Shown in pieces: positions 1 through 5,604 of a stretch of DNA of 5,873 nt. Under the pieces are notes generated by a model. It worked only from the letters and a program-made list of their open reading frames with translations. It ran no database searches and was not told the DNA's origin. The position numbers and the translations under genes were made by a program. The DNA is taken from positions 1 through 5,873 of the forward strand of contig JAEDOE010000086.1 of the NCBI GenBank assembly GCA_016302095.1, given 5' to 3'. This stretch comes from Anaerovibrio sp. (GTDB lineage Bacteria > Bacillota > Negativicutes > Selenomonadales > Selenomonadaceae). Positions within the stretch are counted from its first letter, which is position 1. Every line of letters starts with the position of its first letter.

Positions 1-46
1 TAATAGTTCCAAGGCTTTTGAAATTTGTGCAACATCTTCTGATTTA

Positions 47-55
47 TGATATAAT
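47..55 (+). promoter_or_regulatory. Extended -10 promoter of the hydrogenase operon
   Basis: A perfect -10 hexamer TATAAT (50-55) is preceded by TGA (47-49), giving the TGnTATAAT extended -10 arrangement. No good -35 box lies at 16-18 nt; the nearest TTG-containing hexamer, TTGTGC at 25-30, is 19 nt away and matches only three positions. Extended -10 promoters can work with a weak -35. Initiation would fall near 61-63 and leave a leader of roughly 47 nt before the ATG at 109. This is assigned by motif only; transcription could also enter from upstream of the window. Confidence 0.65.
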
Positions 56-96
56 AATTGCACGGGTAAAAGATTTAGTATTCATTTGTGTGTTGT

Positions 97-102
97 GGAG
101 AG
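97..102 (+). promoter_or_regulatory. Ribosome binding site fixing the start of the flavoprotein gene
   Basis: GGAGAG lies six nucleotides before the ATG at 109. It decides between this ATG and an in-frame GTG at 88: the GTG lies upstream of this site, has no purine-rich site of its own and would add seven residues (MCCGEKR) with no family counterpart. Confidence 0.75.
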
Positions 103-108
103 AAGCGT

Positions 109-1959
109 ATGAGTAGATTAAAAGTAGAGACTCCGGACCGGGTGCAGCTGACGGTGGAGAAGCTGTACAAGGATTTGGAGCGGCACATTATTGCCTCGCC
201 GCCGGGGCTTTGCCCGGTGGATTTGCAGCTGTCCTTCTTGAAGGTTTGCCAGGCGCAGACCTGCGGCAAGTGCGTGCCATGCCGTGTGGGGCTGACCCAG
301 CTGCAGCATCTTCTTGAAGATGTGCTCAGTGGCAAGGCAACCATGAAAACCCTGGCATTGATTGAGAAGACGGCCAAGAACATCGAGGCAAGTGCTGACT
401 GTGCCATTGGCTATGAGGCTGCCCACATGCTGGTAGCAGGCTTCGATGGTTTCCGGGAGGACTATGAGCACCATGTAAAGGAAGGCTGCTGTTCCGTGCA
501 TGCCCAGCACGCTATTCCGTGTGTGGCACTTTGCCCTGCCAAGGTGGATATCCCGGGGTATATTTCCCTGGTGGGGGAGAAGCGCTATGCTGATGCGGTG
601 CGCCTTATCCGCAAGGATAATCCGTTCCCTACGGCATGTGCACTGATTTGCGAGCACCCTTGCGAGGCCCGCTGCCGCCGCAGCATGATTGATGTGTCAC
701 TTAACATCCGAGGCCTGAAGCGCATGGCAGTTGACCATGCCCATGCAGATACGGTGCCTGTGCCTGAGAAGTGCGAGAGCACCGGGAAAAAGGTGGCAAT
801 TATCGGCGGCGGCCCTTCCGGGCTTTCGGCTGCTTATTATCTTGAGCTGATGGGGCACCATGCGGTGGTCTTTGAGGAAAAGAAGAAGCTGGGCGGTATG
901 CTGAGATATGGCATTCCGAATTACCGCTTTCCACGGGCGAGATTGGACGAGGACTTGCAGGCAATCCTGAGTACAGGTGTAGAGGTGCACCTGAATACGA
1001 GGATTGGCGAGGGCGAGGGAGAGATTTCCCTCAAGACCTTGAACAATGAGTACGATGCTATTTATATCGCCATCGGTGCCCATACTGACAAGAAGATTGG
1101 CATTGAGGGGGAAAATGCCAAGGGGGTTATCTCTGCGGTAGAGCTTTTGAAGCGGATTGGCGATGACGATATGCCTGACTTTACCGGCAAGGAGGTTGTG
1201 GTGGTCGGCGGCGGCAACGTAGCCATGGACTGCACCCGTTCCGCTATCCGCCTGGGTGCCAAGAAGGTTGGCATTGCCTACCGGCGCCGCCAGAAGGATA
1301 TGACTGCCCTGCCGGAGGAGGTAGAGGGAGCTATTGCCGAGGGGGCAGAGCTTTATGCGTTGAAGGCACCTCATCATATTGAGGCGGATGAAAATGGCAA
1401 CGTGACTGCCCTCTGGGTGGAGCCGCAGATTATCGGCCCGATTGATGCCTGGGGCAGGGCGCGCCCTATCCATGCAGATGTGCCTCTCAAGAGAATTCCG
1501 TGCGATATTATTATTGTGGCTATCGGTCAGGGTATTGACAGCAAGTCCTTTGAGGATGCCGGTATCAGCATCCAGCGGGGGGCTATTGCGGCGGCTATGA
1601 CCGGCGAGGTGCAGAATGCCGGCGGTATCTTTGCCGGTGGTGACTGCGCTACCGGCCCTGCTACCGTTATCAGGGCGATTGCAGCAGGCAAGGTGGCAGC
1701 TGCCAATATTGATGAATATCTGGGCTACAAGCATACTATTTCCTGCGATGTGCAGATTCCTGAGCCTGACCTGGCTGACAAGGTGCCTTGCGGCAAGGTG
1801 CAGCTGGCTGAGGAGGAGGCAGGTATCCGCAAGCAGAGCTTTGAGCCGATGGAGCTGTGCATGAGCGAGCAGGAGGCATGCCAGGAGGCTGGCAGGTGCC
1901 TGCGCTGTGATAAGTATGGATTCTCTGCCCTGAAGGGAGGCCGCAGACTCAGATGGTAA
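109..1959 (+). CDS. NuoF-type 4Fe-4S domain fused to GltD/NfnB-like FAD-dependent NAD(P)H oxidoreductase (hydrogenase partner)
   Basis: A 616-residue cytoplasmic flavoprotein that probably feeds electrons from NAD(P)H to the hydrogenase encoded next. Residues 30-115 resemble the C-terminal cluster domain of NuoF/HndC: C52-x2-C55-x2-C58-R and C98, the 40-residue gap from third to fourth cysteine matching the N3 cluster of complex I. The NuoF FMN/NADH Rossmann domain is absent. Residues 125-200 form the double-cluster domain of GltD, NfnB and dihydropyrimidine dehydrogenase (C138, C142-P, then C177, C181, C185-E, C189). A first dinucleotide fold carries GGGPSG (233-238) and GGMLRYGIP (262-270) for FAD. 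A second carries VGGGNVAMD (366-374) and YRRR (391-394), typical of NADPH binding. GGIFAGGDC (505-513) is the closing FAD motif. The tail has an EAGRCLRCD motif (C597, C600). The hydrogenase gene overlaps its end by 7 nt. Family annotation as glutamate synthase small subunit is possible, but no large subunit is present. Cofactor preference and any electron bifurcation are inference. Confidence 0.88.
   Translation: MSRLKVETPDRVQLTVEKLYKDLERHIIASPPGLCPVDLQLSFLKVCQAQTCGKCVPCRVGLTQLQHLLEDVLSGKATMKTLALIEKTAKNIEASADCAIGYEAAHMLVAGFDGFREDYEHHVKEGCCSVHAQHAIPCVALCPAKVDIPGYISLVGEKRYADAVRLIRKDNPFPTACALICEHPCEARCRRSMIDVSLNIRGLKRMAVDHAHADTVPVPEKCESTGKKVAIIGGGPSGLSAAYYLELMGHHAVVFEEKKKLGGMLRYGIPNYRFPRARLDEDLQAILSTGVEVHLNTRIGEGEGEISLKTLNNEYDAIYIAIGAHTDKKIGIEGENAKGVISAVELLKRIGDDDMPDFTGKEVVVVGGGNVAMDCTRSAIRLGAKKVGIAYRRRQKDMTALPEEVEGAIAEGAELYALKAPHHIEADENGNVTALWVEPQIIGPIDAWGRARPIHADVPLKRIPCDIIIVAIGQGIDSKSFEDAGISIQRGAIAAAMTGEVQNAGGIFAGGDCATGPATVIRAIAAGKVAAANIDEYLGYKHTISCDVQIPEPDLADKVPCGKVQLAEEEAGIRKQSFEPMELCMSEQEACQEAGRCLRCDKYGFSALKGGRRLRW
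1933..1940 (+). promoter_or_regulatory. Ribosome binding site of the hydrogenase gene, inside the upstream gene
   Basis: AAGGGAGG lies inside the 3' end of the flavoprotein gene, 12 nt before the ATG at 1953. The spacing is a little long. The start codon overlaps the upstream stop (ATGGTAA, 1953-1959), so translation is probably coupled, which suits two subunits of one enzyme. Confidence 0.6.
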
Positions 1960-3704
1960 ACTTGAAGATTGATGATATTGAGCTTTCCGTGGAGGAAGGC
2001 ACTACCATAATGGAAGCAGCCAAGAAGCTGGGGATTTACATTCCTCATCTCTGCTTCCTGAAGGGGATAAATGAGATTTCTGCCTGCAAGGTCTGCGTGG
2101 TGGAGATTCAGGGCAAGGACAAGCTGGTTACGGCTTGTTCCACCCCTGTCAGCGAGGGCATGGTGGTGTTCACCAACTCCGCCAAGGCAAGAAGCGTGAG
2201 AAAGTCCAATGTGGAGCTTATCCTGTCCCAGCACGACTGCCTCTGTGCTACCTGCGTGCGCTCCGGCAACTGTCCGTTGCAAACACTGGCCGGTCATCTG
2301 GGCATTTATGACCTGCCTTTTGAGCGGCAGGTAACGGAGCAGGCTTGGGACAAGGAGTTTCCGCTGATCCGGGATTCCAAGAAGTGCATCAAGTGCATGC
2401 GCTGCCTGCAGATTTGCAGCAAGGTACAGGGCTGCGACATCTGGGATGTGCAGAATACCGGTGCCTATACCAATATCAGCACTGTGGATAATATGCCGAT
2501 TTCCCAGGCCAAGTGCACCCTGTGCGGCCAGTGCATCACCCATTGCCCGACAGGTGCCTTGAAGGAGCGCAATGATTTGCCGGCTATCTATGATATCCTG
2601 GCAGACCCGGATAAGGTGACCGTGGTGCAGATTGCTCCGGCAGTGCGCACTGCCTGGCTGGAGCGCAATGACGTGGAGCCGGGGATTGACACCGAGGGCA
2701 GGCTGGTGGCAGCCCTGAAGCGAATTGGCTTTGACTATGTGCTGGACACCGTGTTCTCCGCTGATGTGACCATCATGGAGGAGGGCAATGAGCTTTTGGA
2801 GCGGCTGCGTTCCAAGAAGCAGATGCCGATGTTCACCTCCTGCTGCCCTGGCTGGGTTTCTTACCTTACCATGTATCACCCGGAGCTTTTGGGGCAGCTG
2901 TCCACTACCAAGAGCCCGCAGCAGATTTTCGGTGCCCTGATCAAGACTTATTTTGCGGAAAAGACAGGGGTTGCCCCGGAAAATATCTGCTCTATCGCCA
3001 TTATGCCTTGCGTTTCCAAGAAGCGTGAGGCAGCACTGGAATCCATGAATGCCAGCGGCTATCAGGATGTGGATTATGTGCTGACTACCCGTGAGATGGT
3101 GCGCCTTCTTAGGGCGGAGCATATTGATCCGCGGGGCCTGAAGGAAAAGCCGTTTGATTCGCCTATCGGTGATGGCACCGGTGCAGGTGCTATTTTTGGC
3201 GTTACCGGCGGCGTGATGGAAGCTGCCCTCCGCACTGCCTACAAGGTGGTAACAGGGGAGGAAGCTGACGAGGATGCCTTCAAGGCGGTACGGGACACCC
3301 GTACTGAGGGGCGTGACAATGCCATCAACCTGGGGGGCATACGCACTGCCGAGTTTGAGATTGCCGGCAAGGTGCTGAAGACCTGCGTTGTCAGCGGCCT
3401 GAAGAATGCGGAGGAGGTTATCCAGCAGATTCAGAGCGGAGAGGCTCACTATGACTTTGTTGAGGTCATGGCATGCCCGGGCGGCTGCGTAGGCGGCGGC
3501 GGACAGCCTATCCATGAGGAAGCTGAATGGGCGCCGAAGCGCGGCGAACGCCTCTATGAGCTGGACAAGGAGCGCAAGCTGCGCCGTTCCCACGAAAATC
3601 CGCAGGTACAGAAGCTGTACAAGGAATTTTTGGAGACGCCTCTTTCGGAAAAGGCGGAGCAGCTGCTGCACACACAGCACATGTGGGAAAAGAATTACCG
3701 CTAA
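1953..3704 (+). CDS. hydA: [FeFe] hydrogenase, CpI/HndD-type (group A)
   Basis: A 583-residue iron hydrogenase, close to the 574 residues of Clostridium pasteurianum CpI, that interconverts protons and H2. It has the full CpI-like set of domains. The N-terminal plant-type [2Fe-2S] domain has C34, C45, C48 and C62. The His-ligated [4Fe-4S] site has H94, C98, C101 and C107. Two further [4Fe-4S] clusters use C145/C148/C151/C155 and C188/C191/C194/C198-P. The H-cluster motifs are intact: TSCCPGW (295-301, with C297 the likely proton-transfer cysteine and C298 the cluster ligand), MPCVSKKRE (351-359, C353) and MACPGGCVGGGGQP (506-519, C508 and C512). E277 and E280 fit the proton path. The small-subunit domain is fused at the C-terminus (about 525-575). 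No signal peptide is seen, so the enzyme is cytoplasmic. Its partner is the overlapping upstream flavoprotein. That pairing suggests a glutamate-synthase-linked (A2-like) enzyme, rather than an HndABCD type with separate NuoE/NuoF subunits. HydE, HydF and HydG maturases are not in the window. Confidence 0.97.
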   Translation: MVNLKIDDIELSVEEGTTIMEAAKKLGIYIPHLCFLKGINEISACKVCVVEIQGKDKLVTACSTPVSEGMVVFTNSAKARSVRKSNVELILSQHDCLCATCVRSGNCPLQTLAGHLGIYDLPFERQVTEQAWDKEFPLIRDSKKCIKCMRCLQICSKVQGCDIWDVQNTGAYTNISTVDNMPISQAKCTLCGQCITHCPTGALKERNDLPAIYDILADPDKVTVVQIAPAVRTAWLERNDVEPGIDTEGRLVAALKRIGFDYVLDTVFSADVTIMEEGNELLERLRSKKQMPMFTSCCPGWVSYLTMYHPELLGQLSTTKSPQQIFGALIKTYFAEKTGVAPENICSIAIMPCVSKKREAALESMNASGYQDVDYVLTTREMVRLLRAEHIDPRGLKEKPFDSPIGDGTGAGAIFGVTGGVMEAALRTAYKVVTGEEADEDAFKAVRDTRTEGRDNAINLGGIRTAEFEIAGKVLKTCVVSGLKNAEEVIQQIQSGEAHYDFVEVMACPGGCVGGGGQPIHEEAEWAPKRGERLYELDKERKLRRSHENPQVQKLYKEFLETPLSEKAEQLLHTQHMWEKNYR

Positions 3705-3733
3705 GTAAATTGTTATTCAGATAAATAATACAA

Positions 3734-3739
3734 TATTAT
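3734..3739 (+). promoter_or_regulatory. Possible -10 box of a promoter for the HAD phosphatase gene
   Basis: TATTAT (3734-3739) lies 18 nt after TTGTTA (3710-3715), giving 5/6 and 4/6 matches to the sigma-A consensus. If used, the transcript would start near 3746 and the hairpin at 3751-3776 would sit at its very 5' end. The stretch is AT-rich, so chance matches are likely; TACAAT at 3729-3734 is an alternative -10. Confidence 0.3.
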
Positions 3740-3750
3740 CATGTGTCAGG

Positions 3751-3779
3751 AAGCGCCAGCTGTATGGTTGGCGCTTTTT
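3751..3779 (+). terminator. Rho-independent terminator of the hydrogenase operon
   Basis: The arms AAGCGCCAGC (3751-3760) and GTTGGCGCTT (3767-3776) form a 10-bp, GC-rich stem with one G-U pair and a 6-nt loop. The second arm runs into a T tract ending at 3779. It lies 47 nt after the hydrogenase stop codon and before the next gene's Shine-Dalgarno site, so it should end the two-gene hydrogenase transcript. Confidence 0.9.
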
Positions 3780-3807
3780 GTTGAATATTTAGAGGGGCAG
3801 GTTTTGT

Positions 3808-4584
3808 ATGAACGAAATTAAGATTGCGTTTTTTGACATTGACGGGACTGTTTTTGACATGGACACCAAGACTGTTTCTGACAGGATGAAGGAGACTTTT
3901 AGAAAGCTGCGTGAGAATGGCATTAAGATTTGCATTGCCACCGGCAGGTCACCGATTTTGCTGTATGATATTTTCGGGGTGCGGTTTGATGCTTACGTGA
4001 CCTTTAATGGTTCCTACTGCTTCAATGACGATGAGGTGATTTTCAGCAATCCCCTGTCACCAAAGGATGTACAGCAGATTATCAAGAATACCCGGGAAAT
4101 CAATCGCCCGATAGCCCTGGCCACCAAGACGCGGTTTGCCGCCAATGGCCTGGATGATGATTTGCTGGCATTTTTCCAGATTGGCGGTCATAGCATTGAG
4201 GAAAGCCCTGATTTTGCTGAGGTTGCCAAGCAGGAGGTATTTCAGATTATGTCCGGGGGATATCTGTCCGAACGGCCGCAGCTGGTAAAGGATACGGACA
4301 ATGCCAAGGTGGCGGCCTGGTGGGACAGGGCAGTGGATATTGTGCCTGCTGATGGCGGCAAGGGGGTTGGCGTGACGAAGGTGCTGGAGTATTTCGGCAT
4401 TGACCGTGCCAATGCTATGGCCTTTGGTGATGGCAACAACGATTTGGAAATGTTCCAGGCGGTGGACAACGGCATTGCCATGGGCAACGGCTCTGATGAT
4501 TTGAAGGCTATTGCCAGGGACGTCTGCGGCAAGGTGTCCGAGGACGGGATTTATCATTATTGCCTTGAGCATGGGCTGATTTGA
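3808..4584 (+). CDS. HAD-superfamily (Cof-type, IIB) phosphatase
   Basis: A 258-residue soluble HAD hydrolase, a usual length for the Cof/YidA/YwpJ group that removes phosphate from sugar phosphates, flavin mononucleotide or similar small metabolites. All four catalytic motifs are visible. Motif I is FFDIDGT, with nucleophile D10 and acid/base D12. Motif II is T45 in IATGR. Motif III is K185 in GGKGVGV. Motif IV is GDGNND, with D208 and D212 for Mg2+. The cap inserted between motifs II and III (about 80-180) places it in the C2 (IIB) class. The start ATG follows GAGGGG (3792-3797) at 10 nt. The gene stands alone between the hydrogenase terminator and the promoter of the next gene. Members of this family are promiscuous, so the substrate cannot be named from sequence. 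I see no clear intrinsic terminator after it. Confidence 0.93.
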   Translation: MNEIKIAFFDIDGTVFDMDTKTVSDRMKETFRKLRENGIKICIATGRSPILLYDIFGVRFDAYVTFNGSYCFNDDEVIFSNPLSPKDVQQIIKNTREINRPIALATKTRFAANGLDDDLLAFFQIGGHSIEESPDFAEVAKQEVFQIMSGGYLSERPQLVKDTDNAKVAAWWDRAVDIVPADGGKGVGVTKVLEYFGIDRANAMAFGDGNNDLEMFQAVDNGIAMGNGSDDLKAIARDVCGKVSEDGIYHYCLEHGLI

Positions 4585-4655
4585 GCAGGAAATTTCTTCT
4601 TTCATAGGCGTGAGGGCATTTTGAGACTTGCTAATTGCACAAAAATTTAGGATTT

Positions 4656-4684
4656 TTGACACATTTTTTCAGGCATGATAAAAT
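4656..4684 (+). promoter_or_regulatory. Sigma-A promoter of the 3D-domain protein gene
   Basis: A consensus TTGACA (4656-4661), a spacer of exactly 17 nt and TAAAAT (4679-4684, 5/6) preceded by TGA (4676-4678) form a near-ideal sigma-A promoter with an extended -10. Transcription should start near 4690, giving a leader of about 30 nt. An AT-only inverted repeat, AAAAAT (4641-4646) with ATTTTT (4652-4657), abuts the -35 box and may be incidental. Confidence 0.88.
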
Positions 4685-4705
4685 GAAATAAATCTGAAAA
4701 TAAAG

Positions 4706-4713
4706 AAGGAGAG
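4706..4713 (+). promoter_or_regulatory. Strong ribosome binding site fixing a GTG start
   Basis: AAGGAGAG is followed by a 7-nt spacer and then GTG at 4721. This ideal spacing supports the GTG start. The first downstream ATG (codon 16) would remove the charged end and half of the signal peptide. Confidence 0.85.
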
Positions 4714-4720
4714 TGGTTTT

Positions 4721-5305
4721 GTGAGACTTGGCAAGCTCAGTTTTTGCATTCTGGCAGGGCTGCTGATGGTATTTTTTGCCTCAGTTGCTGCCGCCCATGG
4801 TGCGATGGTGGAGGCTGGTGATGAAGGCCGTTATGTAGAGGAAGTTCAGACACTGTTAAAGGAAAAGGGTTACTATAAAGCAGAAATTCATGGCCGTTGC
4901 GACGAGGCAACGGTGGAGGCAATCAAGGCATTTCAGCGTGCCCATCATCTGGATGCTGATGGGATAGCTGGTCCTATGACCATGCGGAAGCTGCGTCCTG
5001 TGGCTCACAGGCACGACCTGAGTCATGCCAGGGTTGTGACGGTAAATGCTTACGCCTACAGCCCTCAGGACCCGGGCATGGGCAAGTATACGGCATCGGG
5101 AACGCCCCTGAGACGAGGTGTGATAGCGGTTGATCCGAATTATATCCCGATTGGCACCAATGTCTATATTCCTGACTACGGCGATGCGGTGGCAGAGGAT
5201 ATCGGCTGGAATATTCAGGGCAATACTATCGATATTGCTTTTGATACCCATGAGGAAGCCCTTTACTTTGGCAGGCAGGTATTGGAGATTTACATTTTAG
5301 ACTGA
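4721..5305 (+). CDS. Secreted PG_binding_1 + 3D-domain cell wall protein (putative lytic enzyme)
   Basis: A 194-residue exported protein likely to bind and cleave or remodel peptidoglycan. Residues 1-25 are a signal peptide: R2 and K5, a hydrophobic core (7-20), and SVAAA-HGA suggesting cleavage near residue 25-28. No lipobox is visible. Residues 34-92 are a PG_binding_1 domain, with the GYY, TVEAIKAFQ and DGIAGPMT signatures. Residues 108-193 are a 3D domain, the double-psi beta-barrel shared with MltA and the C-terminal parts of YocH, YabE and Rpf-like proteins. Its three name-giving aspartates are at D138 (AVDP), D160 (AED) and D171 (TIDIAFD); the last is in the position expected to be catalytic by analogy with MltA. 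IPIGTNVYIP (142-151) is typical. It forms its own transcription unit between a strong promoter and the terminator at 5328. Substrate and cleavage type (lytic transglycosylase by family analogy) are inferred. Confidence 0.9.
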   Translation: MRLGKLSFCILAGLLMVFFASVAAAHGAMVEAGDEGRYVEEVQTLLKEKGYYKAEIHGRCDEATVEAIKAFQRAHHLDADGIAGPMTMRKLRPVAHRHDLSHARVVTVNAYAYSPQDPGMGKYTASGTPLRRGVIAVDPNYIPIGTNVYIPDYGDAVAEDIGWNIQGNTIDIAFDTHEEALYFGRQVLEIYILD

Positions 5306-5327
5306 TTTTAATAACTTTTTAGCATTG

Positions 5328-5374
5328 AAAAAGGCTTATGACAATGGCTGGCTAACCTCGTCATAAGCCTTTTT
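5328..5374. terminator. Bidirectional intrinsic terminator between convergent units
   Basis: The arms 5328-5342 and 5360-5374 are perfect reverse complements over 15 bp (core AAGGCTTATGAC / GTCATAAGCCTT) around a 17-nt loop. The flanks are A-rich on the left and T-rich on the right, so each strand presents a stem followed by a U tract. It lies 22 nt after the 3D-domain gene and 13 nt beyond the stop of the minus-strand small gene, so it can end both. Confidence 0.9.
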
Positions 5375-5387
5375 TAAAAAGTGTTAT

Positions 5388-5567
5388 TTATTTCTTATTT
5401 TTCAGCTGGTAAATCTGCTTTTGCAGGTCATTGTACATGTCCATAGGCAGCACTACCAGGTTCTTGTCGTTGCTGCGCTGGACAAAAAGCGCCTGATTTT
5501 CGTCATTGGCCTTGTCAGCATAGATGGAAAATTCCTTGAGAAATTCAGAGGAAGAAAGCGGTATCAT
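5388..5567 (-). CDS. Short Phd/YefM antitoxin-like protein
   Basis: A 59-residue ORF on the minus strand, ATG at 5567-5565 and TAA at 5390-5388, starting MIPLSSSEFLKEF and ending QIYQLKNKK. The layout follows the N-terminal DNA-binding part of Phd/YefM antitoxins. An SSSEFLKEFSIYADKA helix fills the place of the usual SEARxNLxxLxxxV segment. The strand FVQRSNDKNLVVLP matches the usual I-(T/x)-(R/K)-xNGKxxVVL. MDMYNDLQKQIYQL matches SLEEYNSLxETxYLL. Family members usually run to about 80-90 residues and end in a toxin-neutralising tail, which is missing here. No toxin ORF follows; only 13 nt separate the stop from the terminator hairpin. It has its own ribosome site (GGAG, 5580-5577, spacing 9) and lies 37 nt after the corA-like stop, so the two are probably co-transcribed. 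It may be an orphan antitoxin or a small transcriptional regulator. Family assignment is by pattern recognition only. Confidence 0.65.
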   Translation of the reverse strand: MIPLSSSEFLKEFSIYADKANDENQALFVQRSNDKNLVVLPMDMYNDLQKQIYQLKNKK

Positions 5568-5576
5568 ACATAACAG

Positions 5577-5582
5577 CTCCTT
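5577..5582 (-). promoter_or_regulatory. Ribosome binding site of the antitoxin-like gene
   Basis: Read on the minus strand, AAGGAG is followed by a 9-nt spacer and the ATG at 5567. A second ATG at 5571-5569 is closer to the site but is out of frame and reaches a stop after eight codons, so the ATG at 5567 is the supported start. Confidence 0.7.
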
Positions 5583-5604
5583 TTATCAAAAAATATCCGT
5601 GCTC

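Noticed and set aside
55..63. TAATTGCAC also occurs at 4632-4640, upstream of the 3D-domain gene, hinting at a shared operator
   Set aside because: Many 9-base matches are expected by chance in a window of this size, and the two copies sit at different positions relative to their promoters.
88..108. Upstream GTG start adding seven residues to the flavoprotein
   Set aside because: The only good Shine-Dalgarno site (97-102) lies downstream of this GTG and serves the ATG at 109.
697..1734. A 345-codon open frame on the minus strand opposite the flavoprotein gene
   Set aside because: The same kind of antisense shadow: no domain, no ribosome site, fully covered by a well-supported gene.
109..1959. 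Glutamate synthase small subunit (gltD) as a straightforward name
   Set aside because: The extra NuoF-like cluster domain, the absence of a large-subunit gene and the overlap with a hydrogenase gene argue for a role in hydrogen metabolism.
1725..3680. Very long open frame (651 codons) on the minus strand opposite the hydrogenase gene
   Set aside because: It lies antisense to a gene with complete catalytic motifs. The translation is a low-information Leu/His/Ala-rich string with no recognisable domain. I see no ribosome site or promoter for it. Long antisense frames are expected opposite biased, GC-rich codons.
3725..3739. ATAATA-caa-TATTAT inverted repeat before the hydrogenase terminator
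   Set aside because: It is made only of A and T in an AT-rich gap, with a 3-nt loop, and is too weak to be a terminator. It overlaps the possible -10 box.
4622..4730. TGAGACTTG repeated at 4622-4630 and 4722-4730, exactly 100 bp apart
   Set aside because: The second copy is part of the coding start of the 3D-domain gene, the flanks differ, and there is no sign of a duplication or a mobile-element target site.
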